Of a stretch of DNA of 64,000 bases, positions 16,518 to 25,858 are shown piece by piece. The stretch is from NCBI GenBank assembly GCA_964466185.1, contig CAYXMS010000004.1, forward strand, positions 9,103 through 73,102. Direction: 5' to 3'. Source of the DNA: CAZTYI01 sp964466185 (GTDB lineage: Bacteria > Chlamydiota > Chlamydiia > Chlamydiales > SM23-39). Numbering within the stretch: position 1 is the stretch's first letter; each line of letters opens with the position of its first letter. A program made the position numbers and the translations under genes. Under the pieces are notes generated by a model. The model was given only the letters and a program-made list of their open reading frames with translations. It did not search any database and was not told where the DNA came from.

Positions 16518-19500
16518 TTAGCGGCTCATTTTTTCTATCATGTTCTTGATAATGTCAAATAAAGCCTGCCAGGCTGTTTTGATAAAAGTTATTAGTTCAT
16601 TATGAGTATTGGTAACCGTCTGAACTTCTAGCTGCAATTTGGTGTTTTGAGAGTTAAAATATGTTCCTACCGCATTAACACCAAGTGTAATGCTATTAAC
16701 CTTGTCTGTTGCCTTGGGCGTGGCCCCTATATTGTTGAAAAGAACTTCAGCTACATTTTTACTTTCGACGCCATGGACATTTGTTTCTTGGGAATAAGCG
16801 TTTAAAGTATCTGCTAAAGTAGTATTTCCTATCGGGATTTCCTTAAAAGCATCTATGATTTTATTATACTTGTTTTTTAAATTGGGAAAAATAGCTTCAT
16901 AATTTTTAGCCATAACCCTTAAGGATATTTTTTTGCTAAAGTCATACTCCGGATTATAATCTAAAGCATTTGTATTATATGTTCTGTTTGTTCCATAGAG
17001 CGGATCGATAATGCCGTGCACCAGCTCTGCAGCTTTTTCTTTAGAAGCTGGCGATAAATCGTTATAAACAGTAGACATGTCCAAATCGTCTGATACGTAA
17101 TCCGGATCGTTAGTCCGTTGTTTTTGTATATATTCTTCTACTTTGCTTTTTACAAAATTGATATATTCATCTAAACCATTAGTAATAGAGGCTACTAAAT
17201 CATTGCCCTTGGACATTAATCCCAGAGTATCCCCCAAAGAGCCAATCTCCCTTTGCAGATCCTCTCCTTTATTAAAAATAGTACCTAAAAGATCGGTCAG
17301 CTTTTTAGAGCTTATGGATTCTGTTTTCTGCTCTTGGATCTGGTTCAGGATCTCGCTATAAACAGCCTGGATGATGCTGCCCATGCTGTTTGCGGAAGCT
17401 GCTGCTAGTTTGCCGACAATTAAAGCTTCCAGGGTCTTTTCTTTGGCTATGTTGATTTGAGAGAGATTTTGATAGTCCGAGTCTAAATCAGAAACTTGTG
17501 TTAGGGTTTGAGTAATAATATTTTGTAAATCAGTTGCTAAACTCGTGTTACCATCTAAAAGAAGAGAAGCAATATGGTTGCGTGTACCGTCTGTTTTGGT
17601 TATTTCTTCTGCACTAGCACTGTCTAGATAAGCTTGAGCTTCTGCCCGAGAGCTCTTGGTAAGCGCACTTTGCATTCTTGTCAGAATTTGATCGTAGACA
17701 TTTTTCAGGCTTGGCTTGTTTGCTCCCATGATTTTTAAAATGTCCAGGGAATCGAGAAGCTTTTGGGTTGTTTGTTGGTTATAAGAATTGCCTGTATTGA
17801 CATAATTGTTTGAAAAAATCTCTTTAAAATAGTTTAAAACATCAGTAATGTTAGGGGATTCTATGGAATCTATTAAAGTTCGATAATCGGCGGCTTCAGT
17901 TTTATAATCTTTAATCCATTCTTGTACTAGGATGAAGTTCAATTTACCTGTGGCGACACCGATTGGATTTAATAGTTTAGTAGTAATATGCTGTAAAGAG
18001 CCGTTGTCTTGACCTTCTTGTATGAGTTGTGCTCTGGCCATATCTAAATATTTCTGGATCGTATAAGTGCCATTGTTTACCTCAGACGCATCGATCATGC
18101 CTGATAGACGGTTTATAAAATTATCGTATGACCTTTGATAAAAACTGCTGCCGCTGTTGACTGCCATTTTTCTAAAGTTTTCTAATGCGTTTAGAAAGTT
18201 TTTAGTGGTTTGACGTGTTGCGGAATTAACATCCGATGAAGGAAATGTTAATGTGTTTGTAATAGTATCCCATTGCGCAAATAGGTTATTGGCAATATCG
18301 GTGGCATATAAAGAAGCTGTTTGGTTTACTATTTGGAAATTATTTAAATTAGTTTGAAAAGGCTGCATGGTTTTGCTTATAGCAGCAGTGTTAAATGTTT
18401 TTTGTAGAGCAGCTAAGCATTGGCTGGCTGCGGTTTTTCCATTCATAACATAATTGTAGCCTACAACTGACTCGATAAGTGTTGATAAATAGCTGTTTTG
18501 AATATCAGTTTCATTCGTGTTTATGCTTCCGTCTTCCTTGCGTACAATACCAGTCAGGCTGTCAAAAATTTGCGTTAGCTCTTCTGTATGCGTATCTGCA
18601 TATTTTTCATTTAAAAGGGATAAAAAGTTAAAAAATTCTAGGTTTTTGGCATAATTAAAGGTTAAAGAGTTTTGCCTTTCTGAAAGCAAGATTTCAAAAT
18701 TTTGCAGGTCCGCTTTAAAATCAACAGGGAGCAGAGCATCTTGCACTGTTTGCAGAGCATGAGCTTTAAAAGCAGCTATGTCATTTAGGAAAAAATTAGA
18801 GCGATCAATAATATTATCAGCATCGAAATTAATAATAGTAGATTTGAAGTTGGCTAAAAAATCATCTGTAGCTGCAGGAGCTTGCATAATATTAAAACGA
18901 TATTTAAATTCGTCGATTTTTGTTTGTAAAACATTTTTTGCCGTCGTCGTTGTTGTTGTATTAGAAACGTTAATATAAGAATAGGATAAATAATTTAAAT
19001 AAAGTGTACTTAGGAAAGGTTGATATTTGTTCAGCTCTTGTTGCAGCTCGTCTTTTTGATATTTAGAATATTTAGCGGTTAGTGTAGGTATAAAATTTAT
19101 GATCTGCTCGGCTAAAGAAGCATTAAATGTATCCAGATTCTTAACCTGCTCAATTAGATCTCGGAAATTTTGTATGTCGGCTGCTAAATCAAATGGACCT
19201 ACCACAGATACAGAAGTAGCCTCAACATTTGAGATATGTGTGGCTTTGGCTATAACAGCGGAAATTTCAGCGTTTGAACGGAGGGCTAAAGAAGAAATGT
19301 TTAGATCTTTGTATTCTGTTTTTAATTGGTCAATTGTATAATTTGTAATGTTTGGAATTAATAAGCCGCATTTGCTTTGTAGATCAGTTATTTTAGCCTC
19401 AGCCGAGGTTTCTCCATTAGCATAGTATTCATAAGCCGCATAATTTTTAAAAACTGCAGTTAAATATTCACTAAGCTCTTGAACTACTGAGGTGATTTTA

Positions 19501-22256
19501 TCGTATGACGGGTGTGCTGTTATTTGTTGGACTGTATTGAAAATTCTGTCTGCTAGATCGGCATCAAAAAAAGGCTTTTGCTCTTGTTCTTTAATTAAAT
19601 TGTTAAGCTTTTCCATATATTCAGCAATTTGCAGGCCCGAGATTAAATAATTTTTGGAATTGGTAATCTTTATATTAGATAAATCATTTCCATTGTAAAT
19701 AGCCACATCTGTTAATCCGTTAGAATTGATAAAATCTCGAATGCTAGATGCATCATAAAAATCTGTAGCAGGTAAATTGTAGATGGTACTTTTTAAAGTA
19801 TAAAGCGGATCTTCTACATCAGGTGCTATGGCAGCTCCTAAAAGATTTTTAGAAGCATTGATCAGCTTGTTGTGGGTTTCTGTATATAGAGCATTATTAG
19901 AATCGATAACATGGTTAACCAAAATGCCATTATTTCCAATGTGTACTTCTGGAGGGACTAGTTCATTGTATTTATTTGCATCTTCAATCATGATGTCATA
20001 TAGACGCGTAATTTCATCGCTGCTTTCGTTATTTTTTATTGCATAACTGTAATTATGATAAGATACGGATAAATTTTTGCGGGCAATTTGTAAAGCTTCA
20101 AGGTCGGATTTTACTTTGTTAATATAAAGTGCCGTTAAGTAGTCATTGGCATCTGTAAAGACTTCCCTTAAGATTTTTTGCTGAGAAGGGTCGGAGCCAA
20201 ACAGAATATTTAATTCATTAATAGCGTTGAAAATGTCAGTAGCTTCAGTTGCATTAAAAGTTGTAGAAGATGTGATCATAGTGCGAAGAGCCTGGACTTT
20301 CTTTTCAAAAGAATTGTTATAAGCTATTTGTAAAGCTGCTGTGGGATTGCTATTTGTAGCAATAGTATGAATTTGAGTGTCAGTTAAAGCTGCTATCGAG
20401 AAAGTTGTCGAGCTGGCGCTATTGAATTGTCGGATTAAATTCTCTACAAGGATTTCATCCGGTGAAGTATTGAAAAGTGCGTTCTTGAAGGCGTAAAGAA
20501 GGTCGGTTGTATTAGGTGCGGAAGTAATGTTGAGTTTAGTTTTTAATTGGTTAAGATGATCGGATATATCGTTTATATTACAATTATAAATAACATGGTC
20601 TCTGCTTTTTTGGTAAATATCCGGATCTATGCCCAAATCTTGTAATTCATCAGAAGAAGGAGGAGGCTTGCAAGGTATGTCTTTCCAGTTATCAGGATCT
20701 GTAATACATGTAATAGTGATCCAGCGAGAATCGCTCAACCAATAATTTTTTTTTAGTTGCAGCTCTGGGGGTAGATAACTGTTATAAATTTCTCTTAGCT
20801 CAAAAAAAATTGTATCATACTCTGAAGATTGATTATATATAGCATCGTATGCTGCTTGCTTTAGTTGCTCTTTGATTTGTTCGAAATCTGATAACTTATT
20901 GCCTGTTAGCAGATATTTATGGGAAATGCGTGTTAAATAAGTGTTATAAGTTTGAAAAATCTGCTCTATTTCAGCGTCTTTATATTCTGGATGATCTATA
21001 AAAATATTGTTTAAGTTATTAGCAGTTGTTAAAATCTGTTCGATTAAACTTGGATCAAAAGTAGCTGTCTGCTGGCTCATTAAAGCTGTTAAATCTTGAA
21101 TTCTTTGGGTAACACTTAAATAAACAGCAGGGTCTTGCCCTGCTTGTAAAAGCTGGAAATAAACGGTTGGATTCAGATCCCGGGAAATTAAAGTTTCAGC
21201 CTGCTGCAGTTGATCATCGGTTAGCGTTAAAGTAGTATCATTGGCAGTATTATATGCTAAAAGGGCCTGTTTTGCTCTTCTTTGCTGAAGATCTTCAATA
21301 GTCTCAATAGCTTGATCGAATTGTGTATGTTGCAGCTCATCCAGGATGTCTTGTGTGGCAAAAGTTTCAAAAGTATTAAGTGGGTTGGACGCTGTTTGTA
21401 AGATTCCCTGTAAATTATCCCGTTTGTTTTCGTCTATGATAAGATAGGCTATGTGGTTGCGAGAACCGCCTGAATCAGTAATCTCTTCTGCTCTTGCCCA
21501 GTTTAAACGGTTTTGTTTATCTTCGAAACTGCCGGTTTCGTTTATGCCCAAATTGTTTACTAGATTTTCATATGTAGTTCGGAATTCGGAATGATCCTGT
21601 GTAAATTGATTCAGCTTTTCCAGCATTTCTAAAAAATGCTGTGCAGTTTGTTGGTCATAACCCGTATCTGTTCGATGCATGTCATTTAAAGCTGCAAGTG
21701 TGTTTTCCAGGTTTCTTTGGAAAACAAATTTGGTTGAATTTGTATAATCTGTTTTCAGTTTAGTAATATTATAATCAATAATATTCTGTTTAAAAGTCGA
21801 AAGCGGATCTTCTGTATTTATAGTCGTAGAATCTCCCATGCCAAACAGGGCTTTCAAGCGATCCATTTCGGCTTGGGCTGCGGTTTCAGCCTCGGTTTCT
21901 CCAGTTGAGGTGTAAACATTGATATAAACGGCGGCTACTGTGTTGTGGTATAGTTCAGTCAAATAACCGGAGTCTTGCAGAGTATTCAGAAAGCCTTGAA
22001 TATCCTCTTTGTGGCTTGCTCCATAGGTGTCTAGCAGTTGTTGTATCTGGTTGAAAATTTGATTGGCCAGATCAAGGTCAAAAGTTCCGGATGTTTTTTG
22101 CTGTTCTAAAAGAGATTCTAAAGCAGCTAGATCAGTATTGAATGCATTGATAGAAGAAGCGTCTGAGCTGTCGTTAACCGGAGGTATTGTCATAGTCTTG
22201 TTTTTTTTTGAAGATGGGGGTAAAAAATATGTAAAAAAGAGCTTATATAAACCCAT
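16518..22256 (-). CDS. Giant all-helical repeat protein, 1912 residues, probable T3SS substrate
   Basis: Not a recognised family. At least six copies of a ~100-residue module (pattern: hydrophobic helix, a TFxAxLAxxI box, helix, then YLTALYIN-like) begin near residues 38, 380, 645, 870, 1022 and 1178. A second module type with YDQQTAQ/YNQQTTQ and AEEIT...RNHIA is seen at about 145-297 and 1480-1580, with a partial one near 1350. The last 300 residues are unique and end in amphipathic helices. There is no signal peptide or membrane anchor, and the protein is rich in Asn, Thr and Gln. A second possible start is ATG at 22193 (MTIPPVNDSSD), which looks more like an effector N terminus. It sits upstream of the translocator-like unit. 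Function unknown; secretion is inferred from context. Confidence 0.85.
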   Translation of the reverse strand: MGLYKLFFTYFLPPSSKKNKTMTIPPVNDSSDASSINAFNTDLAALESLLEQQKTSGTFDLDLANQIFNQIQQLLDTYGASHKEDIQGFLNTLQDSGYLTELYHNTVAAVYINVYTSTGETEAETAAQAEMDRLKALFGMGDSTTINTEDPLSTFKQNIIDYNITKLKTDYTNSTKFVFQRNLENTLAALNDMHRTDTGYDQQTAQHFLEMLEKLNQFTQDHSEFRTTYENLVNNLGINETGSFEDKQNRLNWARAEEITDSGGSRNHIAYLIIDENKRDNLQGILQTASNPLNTFETFATQDILDELQHTQFDQAIETIEDLQQRRAKQALLAYNTANDTTLTLTDDQLQQAETLISRDLNPTVYFQLLQAGQDPAVYLSVTQRIQDLTALMSQQTATFDPSLIEQILTTANNLNNIFIDHPEYKDAEIEQIFQTYNTYLTRISHKYLLTGNKLSDFEQIKEQLKQAAYDAIYNQSSEYDTIFFELREIYNSYLPPELQLKKNYWLSDSRWITITCITDPDNWKDIPCKPPPSSDELQDLGIDPDIYQKSRDHVIYNCNINDISDHLNQLKTKLNITSAPNTTDLLYAFKNALFNTSPDEILVENLIRQFNSASSTTFSIAALTDTQIHTIATNSNPTAALQIAYNNSFEKKVQALRTMITSSTTFNATEATDIFNAINELNILFGSDPSQQKILREVFTDANDYLTALYINKVKSDLEALQIARKNLSVSYHNYSYAIKNNESSDEITRLYDIMIEDANKYNELVPPEVHIGNNGILVNHVIDSNNALYTETHNKLINASKNLLGAAIAPDVEDPLYTLKSTIYNLPATDFYDASSIRDFINSNGLTDVAIYNGNDLSNIKITNSKNYLISGLQIAEYMEKLNNLIKEQEQKPFFDADLADRIFNTVQQITAHPSYDKITSVVQELSEYLTAVFKNYAAYEYYANGETSAEAKITDLQSKCGLLIPNITNYTIDQLKTEYKDLNISSLALRSNAEISAVIAKATHISNVEATSVSVVGPFDLAADIQNFRDLIEQVKNLDTFNASLAEQIINFIPTLTAKYSKYQKDELQQELNKYQPFLSTLYLNYLSYSYINVSNTTTTTTAKNVLQTKIDEFKYRFNIMQAPAATDDFLANFKSTIINFDADNIIDRSNFFLNDIAAFKAHALQTVQDALLPVDFKADLQNFEILLSERQNSLTFNYAKNLEFFNFLSLLNEKYADTHTEELTQIFDSLTGIVRKEDGSINTNETDIQNSYLSTLIESVVGYNYVMNGKTAASQCLAALQKTFNTAAISKTMQPFQTNLNNFQIVNQTASLYATDIANNLFAQWDTITNTLTFPSSDVNSATRQTTKNFLNALENFRKMAVNSGSSFYQRSYDNFINRLSGMIDASEVNNGTYTIQKYLDMARAQLIQEGQDNGSLQHITTKLLNPIGVATGKLNFILVQEWIKDYKTEAADYRTLIDSIESPNITDVLNYFKEIFSNNYVNTGNSYNQQTTQKLLDSLDILKIMGANKPSLKNVYDQILTRMQSALTKSSRAEAQAYLDSASAEEITKTDGTRNHIASLLLDGNTSLATDLQNIITQTLTQVSDLDSDYQNLSQINIAKEKTLEALIVGKLAAASANSMGSIIQAVYSEILNQIQEQKTESISSKKLTDLLGTIFNKGEDLQREIGSLGDTLGLMSKGNDLVASITNGLDEYINFVKSKVEEYIQKQRTNDPDYVSDDLDMSTVYNDLSPASKEKAAELVHGIIDPLYGTNRTYNTNALDYNPEYDFSKKISLRVMAKNYEAIFPNLKNKYNKIIDAFKEIPIGNTTLADTLNAYSQETNVHGVESKNVAEVLFNNIGATPKATDKVNSITLGVNAVGTYFNSQNTKLQLEVQTVTNTHNELITFIKTAWQALFDIIKNMIEKMSR

Positions 22257-22504
22257 CTTTTCTAATTATTATATTAGCATTAAAATAATTATTATTAAAT
22301 AAACTTATGTAAATCCTTATATTAATAGTACGATTGTTACATTAAATAAGTTATTGTAAATTAATTGTTTGAAAATATTACTATTTTGTAAATGGTTAAA
22401 GATAAACGACTTGATTTTTTGTATTAAATTTATTTTTAACTTGCTTAAAAAAATAGGCTCTTTTATATCTAAAAAAGATAAATCAGCTAAATTGAAGATT
22501 AAAA

Positions 22505-23842
22505 ATGATAGGAAATGTACAAGGACCAGGCGGCTCATCCGAAACACCGCAAGATGATTTATACGCCGAAGTAACCCCCATCCGCCAACCCGGCACATTG
22601 GAATTTGAGAAGATTACAAATGGCCAAGATATTTCAATCACACCGGACCAAGAAGAAGCGTCGGAACATGCAAGTTTGAGCGCTGAAGAGGCGGAAGTTC
22701 AAAAAGCAGGGGATATGCTTTTGTATTTGGTGACCTCTAGCGGTGATTCTGTAGAAGTTTCTGCCCCTCCTGAGAATTTAAAAAATGCTATTTTAGAGGC
22801 GCGGAGAGCTGTTAAAAAACATCTAAATCATTCGGATCTGACATTTAAAAATATAGATTTTAAATATTTGACTTGCGAGGCTGTTAATCAAAAAGGAGAC
22901 ACGAGAACAGTTAATATTCCTTTGATGGATGAGTTGTCAAAAGTCAGGTCTCTTTTAGTAGAATATAAATTTATGCCTCCCAATAACTGGCCGAAAATGG
23001 AGCCGAGTGAAGTTAGTTTTCAGGGCTCGGGTATGCATGTCATCGGCAGACTGGAGGGCCTTCATAAAAAAGTTAATAAAGTCTTGAGCTATTTAAGAAT
23101 TAGTAAAGGAGAGGAAGCTCAAGGAGAAGACATACAAGCTTTTCTCGAAAGCCAAGAAAACATTAGTTTTCCAGACGTGAAACAAAAAATACCACAAATT
23201 AAGCTAAAGATAAAGGCCCGCAGAAAAAAATTGAAAGAAAACATTGAACGTCTTAATCAGGAGATTGAAGAGAAAAAAAAAGAGATTACCCTAAAGCCGT
23301 CTACCTCTTTAGAAAAGGAAAAAAATGACAATCTCAATGAAGACATTAGTCGGTTGCAAAGGGATATCAAAAAAAATAGGGATCAATTACGTGCATATAA
23401 AGAATTGCAAACACAGCCTTTTGCTTTAAATTGGGCATTATATTTTAGACATAGTCAGTTGGACGGGCGGCCACTGGCTGAGCAGCCATTGGCCAATGCT
23501 AGAAAGTCTTTTAAGCTTTTGAAAGAGTTCATAAAAAAATATGGCAGCGCGTTTGTCAGGAATAACCCCAAAAAAATTAATGCCTATTGCGCTCAGGTGT
23601 CGGCTATGCTGACAAGAACAAGAGCCCAAAGAATTCAGTTTTTAAGAGAATGTAGCCAAAAATATCCAGTGGATTTGGAAGAGATAAGTTTGGACGAAAC
23701 AATCCTGAAAGAGATTATGGGAGATGATCAGTCTGAGCCTGCTGCTTTAGAAACACCACCCCCTTCGGATAATGATTTGCAGGCGCAGATTGCACGAAGA
23801 GATGGAATACAAATTACACCTCAACCTCCTCCTGAGAGTTAA
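22505..23842 (+). CDS. Coiled-coil protein of unknown function, possible effector
   Basis: Unrecognised 445-residue protein transcribed divergently from the giant gene and convergently with clpX (11 bases between the stops). The first 70 residues are disordered and polar. A domain of about 75-160 contains SSGDSVEVSAPPENLKNAI and later FKYLTCEAVNQKGDTRTVNI. A strong Lys/Glu coiled coil occupies about 235-300, then a helical region, and a Pro-rich tail (TPPPSDN, TPQPPPES). There is no signal peptide. Disordered start, coiled coil and Pro-rich end, plus location beside the secretion island, suggest a secreted protein, but this is inference. Confidence 0.75.
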   Translation: MIGNVQGPGGSSETPQDDLYAEVTPIRQPGTLEFEKITNGQDISITPDQEEASEHASLSAEEAEVQKAGDMLLYLVTSSGDSVEVSAPPENLKNAILEARRAVKKHLNHSDLTFKNIDFKYLTCEAVNQKGDTRTVNIPLMDELSKVRSLLVEYKFMPPNNWPKMEPSEVSFQGSGMHVIGRLEGLHKKVNKVLSYLRISKGEEAQGEDIQAFLESQENISFPDVKQKIPQIKLKIKARRKKLKENIERLNQEIEEKKKEITLKPSTSLEKEKNDNLNEDISRLQRDIKKNRDQLRAYKELQTQPFALNWALYFRHSQLDGRPLAEQPLANARKSFKLLKEFIKKYGSAFVRNNPKKINAYCAQVSAMLTRTRAQRIQFLRECSQKYPVDLEEISLDETILKEIMGDDQSEPAALETPPPSDNDLQAQIARRDGIQITPQPPPES

Positions 23843-23853
23843 TAGCCTTCCGG

Positions 23854-25071
23854 TTAAGATGCCCTTTCTCGGCTTTTGGTAATTTTAGGAGGTGAGTTTT
23901 TAGTAATTGTCTCTTTTTCAATCAAAACTTCTTTAATTGTCGGATCAGAAGGCACTTCAAACATCAGATCGCGTAGAAGATTTTCTGCAATCATACGTAA
24001 AGCCCGAGCGCCAGTTCCGGTGTTTTTGGCTTTGGCAGCAATAGCTTCAAGTGCTGCCGGAGTAAAGCTAAGATCAACGCCGTCTTCTTTGAAAAGAGCT
24101 GTATACTGCTTGATAATGGCGTCTTTAGGCTCGGTTAAAATATGGATCAGATCGTCTTTGCTTAGCTCATTGCAGTTGGCTATAGAGTTGAAACGGCCAA
24201 TAAATTCGGGAATTAAACCAAATTCTACCAAGTCTTCCGGTTCAACTTGAGATAAAAGATAATTGTGCTCTTGCTCCGGATCGTATTTTTTGCGGTCGGA
24301 AGTAAAGCCAATAGTGCTTTTACCAAGACGCTTGGCAATAAGTTTGTCTAAATGTACAAAAGCCCCCCCAACAATGAAAAGAATGTTTTCTGTATTAACT
24401 TTTAAATATTCCTGCTGAGGATGCTTTCTCCCTCCTTTGGGAGGTATATTAGCAACAGTACCCTCGACAATTTTTAAAAGAGCTTGCTGTACGCCTTCTC
24501 CCGATACATCGCGGGTAATGGAAACATTGGAAGTGGTTTTTCTGATTTTGTCAATTTCATCAACGTAAATAATGCCCAGCTCCGCTCGCGAAATATCATA
24601 ATCAGCAGATTGGACTAAACGTAAAATAATGTTCTCTACATCTTCACCAACATAGCCGGCTTCAGTTAAAGTAGTAGAATCGGAAATGGCAAAAGGAACG
24701 TCCAAAATATTAGCCAGAGTACGGGCTATTAAAGTTTTACCAGAACCAGTAGGACCAATTAAAAGGACGTTGGATTTAGAATATTCTATACTGTCTTTTT
24801 CTTTGGAAAGAGACAAAACCCTTTTATAGTGATTGTAAACAGCAACAGAAATGGCTTTTTTAGACTCTTCCTGGCCAATTACATATTCGCCCAAGCGCTT
24901 GGCAATTTCTTTGGGCTTTAACATTTTAATCTCTAAAGGCGCTTTTTTCTTTTCTACAATGTCTGAACAAATTTGTATGCAGCGGTCGCAAATATAAGCA
25001 TCAGAGCCGGCAATTAGTTTTTCTACCAGATCTTCCGATCTTCCGCAAAAAGAACATTTGGCAGGTTTCAT
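23854..25071 (-). CDS. clpX: ATP-dependent Clp protease ATP-binding subunit ClpX
   Basis: Unfoldase of 405 residues. The N-terminal zinc domain has Cys6, Cys9, Cys28 and Cys31. Walker A GPTGSGKT is at 106-113, the pore loop GYVGED at 139-144, Walker B IIYVDEID at 167-174 and the RKH-type loop GGRKHP near 205. It delivers tagged proteins to ClpP. The gene is followed in reverse order by clpP and tig, the same neighbourhood as CT705-CT707 in Chlamydia. The 117-base gap to clpP contains a dispersed repeat, so co-transcription may be affected. Confidence 0.97.
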   Translation of the reverse strand: MKPAKCSFCGRSEDLVEKLIAGSDAYICDRCIQICSDIVEKKKAPLEIKMLKPKEIAKRLGEYVIGQEESKKAISVAVYNHYKRVLSLSKEKDSIEYSKSNVLLIGPTGSGKTLIARTLANILDVPFAISDSTTLTEAGYVGEDVENIILRLVQSADYDISRAELGIIYVDEIDKIRKTTSNVSITRDVSGEGVQQALLKIVEGTVANIPPKGGRKHPQQEYLKVNTENILFIVGGAFVHLDKLIAKRLGKSTIGFTSDRKKYDPEQEHNYLLSQVEPEDLVEFGLIPEFIGRFNSIANCNELSKDDLIHILTEPKDAIIKQYTALFKEDGVDLSFTPAALEAIAAKAKNTGTGARALRMIAENLLRDLMFEVPSDPTIKEVLIEKETITKNSPPKITKSRERAS

Positions 25072-25103
25072 AATTTTTTGTGTGGTAAGGTTTGTTTTTG
25101 TTT

Positions 25104-25204
25104 TATTTTATTAACTTCTGCATAAAGTTTCCTTTGTGCACCCTAATCAATCAGTTTTCCCAGTGCCTCACGGCTTAAGCCTCTCCCTTTAGGGAGGAGT
25201 GATT
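25104..25204. repeat. Dispersed repeat family A, copy 1 (clpP-clpX gap)
   Basis: About 100 bases, similar over their length to 39028-39127. The shared segments are ACTTCTGCATAAAGTTTCC at one end, a central GTGCCTCAC block, and at the other end a hairpin (CCTCTCCCTTTAGGGAGGAG) followed by TGATTGA. The copy lies between clpP and clpX and extends into the 3' end of clpP, whose last codons and stop lie within it. The hairpin with a CTTTAG centre resembles the ends of IS200/IS605-type elements. Confidence 0.85.
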
Positions 25205-25806
25205 GACTCGGCACCCTTTGGCTTGTCGTTAGGATAGGCAATTTTATCAATCAGCCCATAATCCAAGGCAGCCTGGGAGTTCATATAAAAATCACGGTCG
25301 GAATCCTTGAGAATTTTTTCCTCTTTTTGCCCAGTTAAATCAGACATGATTTTAGTCGTGATTTTTTTCAGCTCTAAAATTTCTTTTGCCTGCAAAGCAA
25401 TGTCTTCCGATGTGCCGCCAATGCCGCCAATCGGCTGGTGTAGCATAATTCTAGAATGGGGTAGAGCAAATCTTTTGCCCTTGGTGCCAGCTGCCAATAA
25501 AAGAGCCGCCATCGACGCTGCGTGGCCAATACAGTAAGTGTTGATGTCACAGCCTAAATATTTCATCGTATCATAAATCGCCAAACCCGCTGTAATCTGC
25601 CCACCAGGAGAATTAAGATATAAGTTAATGTCTTTTTTAGGGTCTTCCATTTTTAAAAATAAAAGCTGGGCTATAATTGTATTGGCCATCTGATCATAAA
25701 TTTCCGTGCCAATAAAAACAATCCGATCTTTTAAAAGACGGGAATAAATATCCATTGACCTTTCACCACGGCCAGTATCTTCTATTACAAACGGAGTCAA
25801 AGACAT
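25189..25806 (-). CDS. clpP: ATP-dependent Clp protease proteolytic subunit ClpP
   Basis: Serine peptidase of 205 residues with an intact triad: Ser98 (GHAASMA), His123 (RIMLHQP) and Asp172 (DRDFYM). It forms the barrel that works with ClpX, encoded just downstream. Chlamydiae have two clpP genes; this one corresponds by position to clpP2 (CT706). The last codons (Ser-Ile-Thr-Pro-Pro-stop) are supplied by the family A dispersed repeat, so the C-terminal tail is probably not ancestral. The core fold is unaffected. Confidence 0.97.
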   Translation of the reverse strand: MSLTPFVIEDTGRGERSMDIYSRLLKDRIVFIGTEIYDQMANTIIAQLLFLKMEDPKKDINLYLNSPGGQITAGLAIYDTMKYLGCDINTYCIGHAASMAALLLAAGTKGKRFALPHSRIMLHQPIGGIGGTSEDIALQAKEILELKKITTKIMSDLTGQKEEKILKDSDRDFYMNSQAALDYGLIDKIAYPNDKPKGAESITPP

Positions 25807-25858
25807 GTCAAGCTTCCTTTTATGTTTTTTATATTTTTTTTTAACATAACAAAAAAAA

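Noticed and set aside
22334..22362. TTGTTA-N17-TAAATT as a promoter for the 445-residue gene
   Set aside because: Such pairs are frequent by chance in DNA this AT-rich and the distance to the start is about 140 bases; not strong enough to list.
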